DNA of 64,000 nt from assembly GCA_020152595.1 (NCBI GenBank), contig JAIGNY010000327.1, positions 2,135,001 through 2,199,000 on the forward strand. The letters run 5' to 3'. Position numbers and translations under genes: made by a program. The notes beneath the pieces are model-generated. The model was not told where the DNA came from and did no database searches. It saw nothing but the letters and a program-made list of their open reading frames with translations. This DNA comes from Chiridota heheva. Its lineage: Eukaryota > Echinodermata > Holothuroidea > Apodida > Chiridotidae. Below are positions 47,276 through 58,616 of the stretch, piece by piece; positions within the stretch are counted from its first letter, which is position 1, and every line of letters begins with the position of its first letter.

Positions 47276-48772
47276 ACATAGTATTTTAGATCTTCAGTCA
47301 AAATGTATATCATGATTCCACTATGGGTAAATCGTTTGTTACGTAAATAAAAATCAAGCTGTGTTTCTTGAAATCCACCCACTCATTCAATCCAGAGTAT
47401 TTAGTTGCAAATGTATAATACAAACTGGTAGCAATGGCAACAGATGGTTGGGAAATGTGCAATGGTGATGTAAAATTAGAAATAGATTTATTGCTGATAT
47501 ACCCAAAGTCTGCAGGCAATTAAATTCCCATTTCAGAAGGCGGAAATTTATTTCCCCTCCCCAAGGAAATGCCCTTGTAATGGGTCAACTTAGGTTTTTA
47601 CTCTTTTGGAGGGTCCAAAGCAAAAATATAGTTCGTAAGATTTTGTTGCAAAAATTAATAACTGTCCTGCATATGATTTCCAAGCCAGCCAATTTTGACT
47701 TTCATTGTCACAACATATCCCTTTCATATACTGAGGGGGCTGTTATTTCCCCCAAATAGCACATGCTTGATATACCTGGCCATGGCCATAATTCTCATTC
47801 AGAAAGTGTGTGGTGAGGGAGGGGGGGGGGGAGGCAAATAGTGTGGGGGCAAGAGGCAAAATTTCTTTGAAATTTACTGAATTTGAAACAGTTTATGGAA
47901 AGTGGGGGACGTGTCTCCCCAGGGAATTAAGGCTCTGCACCTCATGAGCATGTCATGAGCTGTGATTCTTCCTGGCAGTGAATTCAAGAATGTTGTTCCC
48001 CCACTTTGTGGAGGCATATTAAGGCCCTGCATTGCCACTACAAATTGTCAGACAGAGTGCTACTGATGACCTTTACACACACATTATCCTCATTTATAGG
48101 TTTTTCTCGAAGGAAACATCATTTTATTATATTTGTGGAAATGATTTGTCGTGTGAGGGAGGGGAGGGGGTGGGCGTTAAACATAGGTAATTACTATTGC
48201 CTCTCAGGATCACCTCCAATATTTACAAGATATTGAATGCAAAAGATTGAACAAATCATACTGCTAACAATAGTCTTATGTTATGAGTGCATTATGATGC
48301 ATTGAATTGTATGAAAAATAATGTTTCCGATTTACTTAAATGGCATTTGCAGAAAGATTATTTTGTCAACAGTCATATATGTATTAGGCTTGAAGAGATT
48401 TTCTTGGCTCTTCCAGATGTCATTTTGACATGCCGTCTTCCCCAGTAGTTTTGACTTTCTTCAAATTTTCTAATATCTCAAAAGAGGATCCGTTGCTTAA
48501 ACATTGTAGAGGATTACAAGAAGGCTATCATGGAAGATGAAGGACATTACTTAGGTCAAGCCTCGCATGTTTGACATTTTCTGAGGGGTACTCCCAACCC
48601 TAAGTTACGTTGGTAATAAGTTCACTGAATATCTTTCTATAGGTTGATGACTTGCGATTCTAATAAAAGACTTCCAGTAAGTAAATAATTTTTCATAACA
48701 TTTTTGAGTCACATACGAAACAAAGTTATATAAATTCATTTGAAATGAAGTCTGCAAATTGCTTAAAAAGGA
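47276..48772. other. Intergenic sequence, nothing recognised
   Basis: Contains a G tract near 47820-47832 and GA-rich stretches. No gene supported. Confidence 0.5.
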
Positions 48773-49256
48773 TAAGTTCAGGGGTAAAGTAAGTTTATCC
48801 TAAAAAATAGGACTTTAAAAAGACACAAAATGGTGAAGAAAGCATTCAAAAATCTGACTCCTTAAGAAATGTTTAAGTTCTGTATCACTTGTGGTGAAAT
48901 CAGACTAGTTGTGATATTACAGCTTCAGATTCCTCAAAGTCTCTGTGTATTCTATCATATTTTGAAGTCTTTACGTATTCTATCATATTTTAAAGTCTTT
49001 ATGTATTCTATCATATTTTATGTATTCTATCATATTTTGTCCTGCAATTTTGGGGCTTAGTTACAATTGGATATGTCAGGAAAGTAGCAAAACAGTAGAT
49101 TTACTACACCAGTCATTTCTACACAGATAAAACAAGGGCTTTAAACTTGAATATCTCCTTAATAGAATACGATCAAAGTAGTTTCTCCACCATTTTGTTT
49201 CTCTGAAGGTCCTCTTTCAAATATGAAGAGCTTGCTGGATCACTGAACTAATCCTT
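48773..49256. mobile_element. P-family TTAA MITE, copy 1
   Basis: The left arm starts TTAA (48773-48776), then AAAGGATAAGTTCAGGGG, ACAAAATGGTGAAGAAAGC and GTTTAAGTTCTGT. The right arm (about 49105-49256) is its inverted partner, with TACACAGATAAAACAAGGGC, GAATATCTCCTTAAT, CACCATTTTGTTTC and CACTGAACTAATCCTTT. Each arm is about 150 bp. A few TTCTATCATATTTT tandem units lie in the middle (48950-49040). The right end runs into the 43-bp minisatellite. Confidence 0.75.
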
Positions 49257-49957
49257 TTGATAGATTTGAAGAGCTTGCTGGATCACTGAAATAATCCTTT
49301 CAATAGATTTGAAGAGCTTGCTGGATCACTGAAATAATCCTTTTAATAGATTTAAAGAGCTTGCTGAATCACTGAACTATTCCTTTCAATAGAATTAAAG
49401 AGCTTGCTGGATCACTGATATAATCATTTCAATAGATTTAAAGAGCTTGCTGGATCACTGAAATAATCTTTTCAATAGATTTGAAGAGCTTGTTGGATCA
49501 CTGAAATAATCCTTTTAATAGATTTAAAAAGCTTGCTGGATCACTGAAATAATCCTTCTAATAGATTTAAAAAGCTTGCTGGATCACTGAAATAATCCTC
49601 TTAATAGATTTGAAGAGCTTGCTGGATCACTGAAATAATCCTTTCAATAGATTTAAAGAGCTTGCTGGATCACTGAAGTATCCCTTTCAATAGATTTAAA
49701 GAGCTTGCTGGATCACTGAACTAATCATTTCAATAGATTTAAAGAGCTTGCTGGATCACTGAAATAATCCTTTCGATAGATTTAAAGAGCTTACTGGATC
49801 ACTGAACTATTCCTTTCAATAGAATTAAAGAGCTTGCTGGATCACTGAAATAATCCTTTCAATAGATTTGAAGAGCTTGCTGGATCACTGAAATAATCCT
49901 TTCAATAGATTTAAAGAGCTTGCTGGATCCCTGAAATAATCCTTTCAATAGTTTTGA
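49222..49957. repeat. 43-bp minisatellite derived from a MITE end
   Basis: About 17 units of 43 bp: GAAGAGCTTGCTGGATCACT then GAAATAATCCTTTCAATAGA and TTT. The first unit still reads GAACTAATCCTTTTG like the MITE terminus. About 32 bp of each unit is the terminal sequence of P-family copy 1; the remaining 11 bp are presumably former flank. Confidence 0.93.
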
Positions 49958-50159
49958 TTGAGCTTGTTATTTAGTTTTCTTGCTTTGCAACTTAATTGAC
50001 AAACAAATTACCTAATGTGAATTGTCTCTACATTTCCTTAGAAATTTGACCCACTTATGGATCATTTTACCCTCACATTAAAATATTATTTGTCACGCTT
50101 GTTCATAAAACATTCAAATTCCTTTTAAAACTCCACATATTGATTGCCATCATGTTAAT

Positions 50160-51170
50160 GTGTGCAACCACACCAAAAGGTTTTGTGGTTCCGATGCTTT
50201 TTTTCTTCATAAACTGATTGATTTGCAAAACTTGCATTAACTGTCATGTCATTGCATATCATGAAATATTTGTTCCAGAATATCTATTCATAAGCCACAC
50301 CTAACATGCAGATCAATACAAATGTTGACAACATTAGCATTTGCATAATAAACAGCAACACTAACATAGCACGTTAGATACAAAAACATTTTATCATTTA
50401 AAAACTATTATCCTTTTCAAGAATTTGTCAGTGAGCCCTGCCTACTTATTAATATTCATGACATCACTACCACAACATTAGAACATATGTACACACCATG
50501 ACCCATCTGTGTACAACATATGGTATATATCTGATATACCATTCATGAGATACAGTATGGTGTTTACCTCCTTCAGCACTCTCACATTAAGCCATGCCTA
50601 TAATGCATATTAATGACATCTGTTGATAACATACGCATGTACACAACCAACAATATTATCATGCCTACCATACCGTAAAATGGACATACACTTGCTCATT
50701 TATCACGTAAACCCCGCCCACTTATTAATATGCATGACATCACCACCAAGAACATTGGGGCACATCTACAAAATCATGGGCTATCTGTGTACCAAATATG
50801 ACATGAATACAGTTTACTGTTTTTGAGATACCGTGTTTACAAGCTCTTTTCAGCAAAATAATTTCAAGTACCGCCCACTATCCATATTAATAAATTCAAC
50901 GTTTTTACATCATGAAGATGTACACACCAGCTAACATCATAATTATATCACAAAACAGACATGTGGTTGTTAAAGTATGAACATTTTAAGATTTTTACAT
51001 TAAGCCCGCCTATTCATTTTTCAACAAAAACAATAGGGCACATCTACGGACCATGGAATCTGTGTACCACATATGATATCCAATGTATCGTTCTTGAGGT
51101 ATCATATTTAGGAGCTGGCCATCACATACATACATGCATGTACTCACCCACACACACATATACACTCCAT
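50160..51170 (-). repeat. R1 dispersed repeat, intact copy
   Basis: The least interrupted R1 copy. It consists of three diverged tandem units about 276 bp long: the CTGTGTAC box recurs at 50507, 50785 and 51060. Each unit also carries a CCGCCCACTTATTAATATGC-type box and an ATGACATCACCACC-type box, degenerate in some units. It is the reference that exposes the insertions in the copy at 1470-5115. No open frame or transposase. Confidence 0.8.
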
Positions 51171-53149
51171 CATGACTGCATCATACATAGTTTCCATCAT
51201 GACCACATAGGTTCCTGATGCCTTGCATCGAAACCAAAAATCACGTTTGTCGATGAAGACAAAATAATTAAAGTTCGTGCTCTAGCACAATCAGTAATTA
51301 AGGTATGTGTTGACAGTAAGCATTAATGTATTTTTAATTACCCAGTGAAGTGTTAGACCCTGTAATTAAACACAGTCATTATTAATCTGAAGCGTCACAT
51401 GATACAGATGTAGCCAGGAACTGAAGTATTGCTAAGCATTTGCACTTAACACATGTCATATATTCAATACGAGTATCTATGTGAGTGTATTTTTTGATGT
51501 GGACCATTTCCTCGAGGAGGGAGGGAAGGGAGGGGGGGTGCTCTTCCATACTAGTGATTTTTGATACCTGTAGTACAAAAATAAGTGATTTTTGATACCT
51601 GCACTACAAAAATTATGAAAAAAGGCAACTGCTCCGGCGGCACATGTATATATACCTCACATATAGAAGTGCCCCCTCCCGGGCCATTTCCCTCTATTCA
51701 GAGACACAATCCAGAGCTTGCCACCTTGCTCTGTAGATTGAGGTAAGCTTTATTATCAATGGTCACAGCTAGGCAAGAAGTACCCTTTATGGACAAAATT
51801 TCCCCTTGTTTATCAGAGTTATTTTCGCTGCTGGTTATAGAACAGTTGTCATACTCAGTGGCGGTGCCAGGCACCACAAACTGGGAGGGACATTGGGAGA
51901 CCTACCTGCCCCTCCTCGCATTTGGAAAAATTGGAAGGCATATAATGGGATCTTGGCGAGAATGGGGGATGAATGTCTTTTATTTTTTCCTTCATACACA
52001 CACAAAAAGAAAAGGTCACCAAAATATCAAAACCTAACTAGGCCCTAAGCTTATTCTTTGACTTGTCATTTTTTGTGTGAAAATTGATCACACTTTATAC
52101 GCCCATGGCTGTAGATATAGATGTGACCCCTTTTAAAAATGTTTTGCTATGAAATATGGGTGTCTTAGGCATAAAAAATGGCCATTTAGTTCGACCTCAG
52201 TCATGTCCACATGTGTGCACATGTACCAGACTGTTTCTCTTTCAAAAATTTCTAGACATTTCTTTTCCAGAGCAGGTTTTCCCAGATCCATAATTCCTAG
52301 GGGGATAGGGGAGTCAACAAAAAACAACATAGGTTATAAAAAGAGTCCCCTACTTTGTGGATTTGTAGAGGAAAGATATGGCCCCCCCCATCCCCACTTT
52401 GTTAAGGAGAATTATGATCCATGGGCATGGGCAGGATTTGCCTACCGAAAGTGGGGGGAAAAGTCAAAAGTAGGGGGGTGGCAAAACCACAAAATTATGC
52501 TAAGATTAAAAAAATCACCTCTTCCCCCCCCTCCCCTCTTAATATCCCACCTATGCCCATGGGTGTTTCTGCATGAGACTTTGACATTATACATTTTCCA
52601 TGCTAAAGCAGGATCCACCATAATGCAAGCTGTTGATTGCCATTTTCATTACTAAAAAAGCTCCAGTTCAGGGCATATGCAACATGTAAAGCACAAAATT
52701 GGATCCATTTCCTCATTCCATTTAATTATAATGCAAGCTGTTGATTGCCATTTTTTTCATTACTTTGTTTCTACAAAAAGCAGTGGAAGGTTGATTCCAG
52801 TTCACGGTGGCATTATTTTTCTGACAAATGTGCCACATAGGGGGGAAAATGTTATTAAAGTCCTGTCTGTGCAGAAATTTGTTTTAACACTATAGTGACA
52901 TTCCATTTACAGGATTATCAAGATTGACATTTAGATTTATTATGAAGAATTTTACTTCTCTAGATCTTTGAAGTATTTAGCAAAGGGATAAACATAATTC
53001 AGTTTTGTTAGATGTCCACAAAGCCCAAATTGTGTTTAAACAGTCCTGTCCACGAATTACCCTTTGTAGATGTCCCCACATAGAAGATCTCACAATCAGG
53101 AGATATTTGTCACAATAACCCACAATGCATCTTTCTAAATTCAAATCTC
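51171..53149. other. Intergenic; short direct repeats
   Basis: A 38-bp pair with GTGATTTTTGATACCTG occurs in tandem near 51555-51615. The segment TAATGCAAGCTGTTGATTGC occurs at 52621 and 52729, each preceded by GGATCCA. A CAGTGGCGGTGCCAGGCACC stretch near 51857 resembles ends of widespread DNA transposons but no partner end was found. No gene supported. Confidence 0.5.
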
Positions 53150-53545
53150 TCTAAAGAAATACATAACCGTAAAATAGGTTTAAGCCAAAGGTAGGAAAAA
53201 TGCATGCAAAATATTTAAATTTTATTGGTGCAACAGAATGTTGAAATTATTTTCTCCATTTTCATCAGTGCAAATTTGACTTTCACCCGGGAATTTTAAC
53301 GTAACCTTTAAAAAATAATTTCAATATTTTTTGAAGAGTAGATTTTAAAACTTTAATCACCAGCAAAAGCTCAAATTATACAAAAAAATTAATTACAATT
53401 TCATTTCCAAAGTATACAACTTCATAGAATTACAGAATTTAAAAAGCAAAAAAATAATTAATGGCTGAACATATTAGCAACAATTTGAATTATGGTCACT
53501 GCGCATGGCTCGATCTCCCAATCGGGAGCATGGACCAGACTGTTA
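53150..53545 (+). repeat. Segmental repeat, copy 1 (no MITE)
   Basis: Shares with 54655-55555 the blocks AGAAATACATAACCGTAAAA, GGGAATTTTAACGTAA, AAAGCTCAAATT, AATTATGGTCACT and TCTCAATCTCCCAATC-type sequence in the same order. It contains a TTAA (53389-53392) exactly where copy 2 carries a P-family MITE. Confidence 0.8.
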
Positions 53546-54654
53546 AAGCAAGCTACCTACCTGAAAATAAGTTTGACTTTAACCGCCTTGAACTGAATGC
53601 AGTTTGATGAGGTTTCAAGAACAGAAGAAAATAAGGAAAGCATACGGATGAGAAACTAAGGTTATTAAAGCATATCAAATGCAATACACATGTGCAGATC
53701 ATATTCAACTTCATGATTCTCAATTTGTGTAAGTCTTGTAGAACAGCTGTGTACACTGGGGAGCCAGGGGGTAAATGGGATCGATCATCCTACCCCACCT
53801 CCAAACATAAGGGAAATAAGGCCCAGATATGTTTTAAGGCAATGACCTTTTTTTTTTTCTGCTCAAGTTTAGCTTTTTTATTGGAGGGGGGAGGGGGAGA
53901 ATAGAGGTATATGTTGACCTCCATATCGTGATTCAAAAGTGAAAATTTTTGGTCCAAAATTGAAGATATGTGGTACAAAATTTAGAATTTTTAGTGTAAC
54001 TGAAAGGATTTCAGTCCAAAATCAATGATTCAGTCTCAATATGAATAAAAAGAAAATGGCAACATCTATGTCTTCTATGATTCACTTGATATTTATGCCT
54101 TTACAAAAATCTCCCCGCATATAATTCAAAAGGCCGGCTTCACCCCTTGTAAAACAGGCACTGAAAAGGAGATTCTTATGTGTCTGACAATGCCCAAAAG
54201 CAATATCCTCGCTCCTCACAATCAAATGATTTTTTGATTAGCATACTCCTAATGAGAAAAGCAGAAAGAGTTGCCTCTAAAGGTATCAGACACAAAATAA
54301 AATTGTGGACAATCAGGCATTTTATATCCTGGCAAATAGCCAGTCTGCATATGACCATGCAAGCAAACTAAATGTTTTACAAAAACTATTACATATTTTG
54401 TAAAAGTGTATTTTGTTATCTGACCAAACATTGAACTATTTTTAGAATTTTAATAACATATTTAGTATCATGTCTTATTCAAGTTTTTAAATATCAAACA
54501 TATACATCACATGTTAATCCACTACAAATCTGGACCACTCTCCAACTGGGAAATCATGAAGTCATGTTGTACCAGAGCCTATGCAGCCCCCTGGAAGGAC
54601 TACAGGCCTGAGAAGCTTTGTTCACTTTTCAGGGCCAGCATCCTGCCCTTACTT
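53546..54654. other. Intergenic sequence between repeat copies
   Basis: No gene or recognised mobile element. A T run near 53849-53858 and a G-rich tract near 53884-53897. Confidence 0.5.
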
Positions 54655-55555
54655 ATGCATAGAAATACATAACGGTAAAATAGGGTAAAGCCAAACGTAG
54701 GAAAAATACATACAAAACATTCTTAATTTTGGTGCAATAGAATCATCATGATATTATTTTCACTGGTGCAAATTGACTCTCACCAGGGAATTTTACAGTA
54801 AACTTTAAAAATTTATTTCAGTAGCCTCTGACTAGCAGATTTGAAAATTTTAGTTACATTCCAAAGCTCAAATTTAGAAAGAATTAAAGGATAGGTTCAG
54901 GGGTCAAGCAACAAAAGTGGACTTCAAAAGTAAGAAACTGTTGAAGAAAATATTCAAAATTCTTATTCCATTAAGAAGATATTCAAGTTTAAAGCTCTGT
55001 GTTATCTGTGTAGAAATGACTGGATTAAGTCTACTATGGAAGTTTGGAGCTGTCATCCTTACCTTCTTAACAATTGTTAATGCAATTTAAAGAAAATTTA
55101 TTTAAGTTTTTTACTATTTAAATCATTTTCCTTCAAACTTTCTTCAGTTGGTAAATTATAATTACCCTTACTAGATCTGTTTTACTACTTTCCTGACATT
55201 TCCAATGATTTTAAGCCACAAAATCAAAGCACAAAATATAATAGAATTAAATAAAGACTGAGAAATCTGAGGCTGTGATGTCACAACTATTCTGATTTCA
55301 GTCATTGCTACACAAATGATACCAAACTTAAAACTAAAATATCTAAATAAGTTCCTAAAATATTATTTTAAATATCATTTTCAAGGCCGCAACTTTAATT
55401 GAGCTATAAAATCGAAATAACAGAATTTGAAAGAAACCCCACATAATCAAAGGTTTTCAAAAAACTTATTAGCAAGTTTAAATTATGGTCACTTCATATG
55501 TCTCAATCTCCCAATCAGGTGGAGATCTCCGGATTGGGATAGTGGACCGGATTGG
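54655..55555 (+). repeat. Segmental repeat, copy 2 (with MITE inserted)
   Basis: Direct-orientation paralogue of 53150-53545, split by the P-family element at 54884-55371. The two halves (54655-54883 and 55372-55555) align to the two halves of copy 1. Near its end CCCAATC words flank GGTGGAGATCTCCGG, a small palindrome. Confidence 0.8.
54884..55371. mobile_element. P-family TTAA MITE, copy 2
   Basis: The left end is TTAA (54884-54887) then AGGATAGGTTCAGGGGTCAA, with the usual GTTGAAGAAAATATTCAAA and AAGCTCTGTGTTATCTGTGT blocks. The right arm has CAGTCATTGCTACACA and AAACTAAAATATCTAAATAA, then decays and lacks the terminal CACTGAACTAATCC block, before TTAA (55368-55371). The paralogous empty site at 53389 has a single TTAA. 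Confidence 0.75.
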
Positions 55556-55655
55556 AAATAGTGTCACTATAGTAAATAATGACTAAATGAGCAAAAGGTA
55601 TTCATTTGGGGAGAACATTTCTTTGACCCATTCTTCCTTTAAATTTGCCCCCTAC

Positions 55656-56002
55656 CAGTCCGGGTGCAACCCTAAAAATTGGGCACTTTAGAATACCCCC
55701 AAAAAAACAGATTGCTCATAATATGTTTTGTTAATTTTCTCAAAAAGGCGACGATTAATTTCAAAAAGGAGTGGTGAAAAGTATAAATATCTATTTACTA
55801 CGTGTCTCCAAAATTTCAGTATGTCCAGTGAAATTTTAGACAATCCAGAGCGGAAAATGAAAAACCTCATATGTTTAGTGTGGGTTAGTATAGGCACGTG
55901 CGATGATGTAATACATAATAAAAGTACCCAATTTTGGGGGTATTTTAAAGTACCCAATTTTGGGGGCATTAATACCCAATTTTTAGGGTTGCACCCGAAC
56001 TG
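55656..56002. mobile_element. 347-bp DNA element with 5-bp target duplication
   Basis: Ends CAGTCCGGGTGCAACCC (55656-55672) and, reversed, CAGTTCGGGTGCAACCC. The inverted repeat extends through TAAAAATTGGG for about 29 bp with one mismatch. CCTAC directly flanks both ends (55651-55655 and 56003-56007). The right side carries three tandem ACCCAATTTT words. No transposase. The superfamily is not assigned; a 5-bp duplication would fit some hAT5-like or other groups. Confidence 0.8.
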
Positions 56003-56007
56003 CCTAC

Positions 56008-57560
56008 ATGGCACTTCTATGTTAAGGCAATTATGACAAACCTTACAAATAAACATTGAGAAAATGATGACCCTTAATTGCTCACACTTATATGACTGTA
56101 CACAAAGGTCAGAAATGTTCCACTTGTCAGTAAAAGACAATTACAAGAAAAATAAATCATGATTTTCTACCTGCAGCCTGACCTTATGTTCCACCAGACA
56201 TCAACCGTTTGAAAGCACAAAAACCACATCGATAAGTTAATATTAGTTAATAAGTACACCAAATAATTGACAGATTTTCCACCCTCCGTACAGGTTTTTT
56301 TTTTTTTTTTTATTACTTCAGTAGCTCTGAATGCAAAGGCACTTAAAAGTCACATTTAATCAAACTGCACTGAACAGCCAAATTTTAAACTAGTTCATAT
56401 CTAAACGTTCAAACTGAAGTATACAAATGCAGAGCTAATAAAATTGTTGAAAAGGCAAAAAATGAAGAGGTTTTAGACTGGCATATCTTAATATTTTGTA
56501 AAATTTTACCACCCTGTAAAATAAATTGCTAGGGAGTAGGGGACAAGTTTCCTTGATCAAAACATTCTGCACAAATCAGAAAAATAAAAAATAATAATTG
56601 CATTTTCACTTACTATTTGAACAGAAATTTGAAGCAAAATCTGCCCCAATATTGTTGATTACTTTTCTAAATCTTCATTAGGAAAATGATATGTCATTAT
56701 TCAGCAATTGTTGATGACATTCAGAAAAAATTGGAAAATAGCAGAACATTATTAGGAAAAAATTCATAAAACATTTTAAATTTGAATAAATTTTAGTTAA
56801 GATTGCCTTTATCTTTTATATACCTTTAAGTCTGCTTCTGATGTGTGCACATAAGCATGGGTGTTATGCATATGTTCTATAAGTTGATATATACCTGCAA
56901 GCATTCATTTGACCTTAATAAAGTAATTGGTACTAAGCAGTTGATTACCCACAAAAATCCAATATGATATTGCTCCCAGCCTTCCAAAAAAAACTGATAA
57001 ATCATGGTAAATTTAGAGCATTTTCCTCCAGTTCTTTCATGTAATGACATGCTTAATGTTTGAAGGCAGGTGGCTTAGAGTACGTCAATTCGTAGATAAT
57101 CAAACGGAAGCAACTTGAGGTAAATGAGACATCATGCCCATCCATCATGAAGCACATTAATTGCTGCATTGATGCAAACATGTTATTCGATACAAACACA
57201 TTTTTCCCAACGCAGGGACAGCCATTTAATTTTTTTCCTTCCAAGGGGGAATTTCTTCGGATCGAAAAGAAGAGAGGAAAAGAGTTTCCATGAACTTGTG
57301 TAGCACACCTCCTTCAGACAAAATTGGATTTTGCTTGTTAAATTATAGTTTGTATTTGTACAGTCATAAAATATCATTAAAAGTAGATTTAAAAATACAT
57401 CTCTATATAACAATGCATATATGTTACACATTATAAACTTTGTCAGTTATCACTTCTGTTCAATTTGTTGTTGTTGTAATTTTCTTGTTTATTATCATTT
57501 ATTGGCCAAACAGCCATAATATACTACTCTATCTATTAAGTAGTGCATCACCAACTGTTA
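56008..57560. other. Intergenic sequence, nothing recognised
   Basis: A T run of about 20 near 56296-56312. No gene or recognised element. Confidence 0.5.
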
Positions 57561-58121
57561 TTAAAGGATTAGTTCAATTGGCAAGCAAGTTTGTCTTATA
57601 TGAAAGAGGACTTCAAAAGAAACAAAATGGTGAAAGAAGCATTCAAATATCTTATTCAGTTAAGGAGATATTCAAGTTTAAAGCTCTTGTCTAATCTTTG
57701 TAGAAATGACTGATGTAGTTAGTCTACTATGAAAGGTTGGCACCATTATCCTCACATTTTTAACAATTGTTAAGGTATTTTAAAGAAAATTCATTTAACT
57801 TTTTTGCTATTTCAATTAATTTCCCTCAAACTTTTTTCAGGTGGTAAATTTTAATTATGTTTTACTACTTTCCTGACATATCCCATGATTTTCAAGCCAC
57901 ACAATCGAAGGACAATATCTTATAATACATAAACACTTTGAGGAATCTGAGGCTATGACATCACAACTAGTCTGATTTCAGTCATTTCTAAATGATACCA
58001 AACTTTAAACTTGAATATCTCCTTAATGAAACAAGATTTTTGACTGCTTCCTGCACCATTTTGTTTCTTTTAAAGTCTTCTTTCATATATGACTTGCTTG
58101 ACCATTGAACTAATTCTTTAA
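57561..58121. mobile_element. P-family TTAA MITE, copy 3 (most complete)
   Basis: TTAA at 57561-57564 and 58118-58121 flank AGGATTAGTTCA and its inverted partner TGAACTAATTCT. Arms of about 150 bp share TATGAAAGAGGACTTCAAAA, ACAAAATGGTG, GGAGATATTCAAGTTTAAA and GTAGAAATGACTG, with the complement in the right arm. The core contains TTTCCTGACATATCC and AGTCTACTATGAAAGG, as in the other two copies. Non-coding. Confidence 0.85.
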
Positions 58122-58526
58122 CCATAAACAAGTACATGATATATCAAATTCAAAGCGGCAATTTTGAGGTGCAGCTATCTACAAAAAGAAATTTTATTCA
58201 AAGTTGTAAAATAGCATTTTCCTTCTGCCCATCATGGAAACTCATAAGATATAGCGGATCATGGTTTTCATCAAGATGAAGATATATTTTAAATCTTTAT
58301 CTAAATGCTATCGATAATGATTGTCATTTTTCATAACCTGAAACAACTAGAAACACTGCAAGAATATTTTCACTGGGGAAAGGAAAAAGAGGGACAACTA
58401 CACCACATGGGGGAGGGAATGTTATGCATCCAGGGAAATCGCTAGGGTCTTCTGATTGGGGGTGTAAAGGCATCAAATTCTAAGTGGGTGGATTCGTGAG
58501 GGTGCCCAAAAAGTTTAGAGGATGAG

Positions 58527-58616
58527 ACCCCCTGTAGTGACATTTCTAATCACCCAACCCCCTGTAGTGACATCCCTGGTCACCCCCACCCCTATGGTGA
58601 TTACTCTGTATGCATC
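58527..58616. repeat. 30-bp tandem repeat, 3 units
   Basis: CCTGTAGTGACAT..C...TCACCC occurs at 58531 and 58561, with a diverged third unit at 58591 (CCTATGGTGATTAC). Pyrimidine-rich. Confidence 0.8.

Noticed and set aside
49222-49957. CRISPR-like or protein-coding repeat
   Set aside because: Same reasoning: head-to-tail 43-bp units with no spacers.
51840-51900. CAGTGGCGGTGCCAGG-type transposon end
   Set aside because: Resembles widespread DNA transposon termini, but no inverted partner or target duplication could be found nearby.
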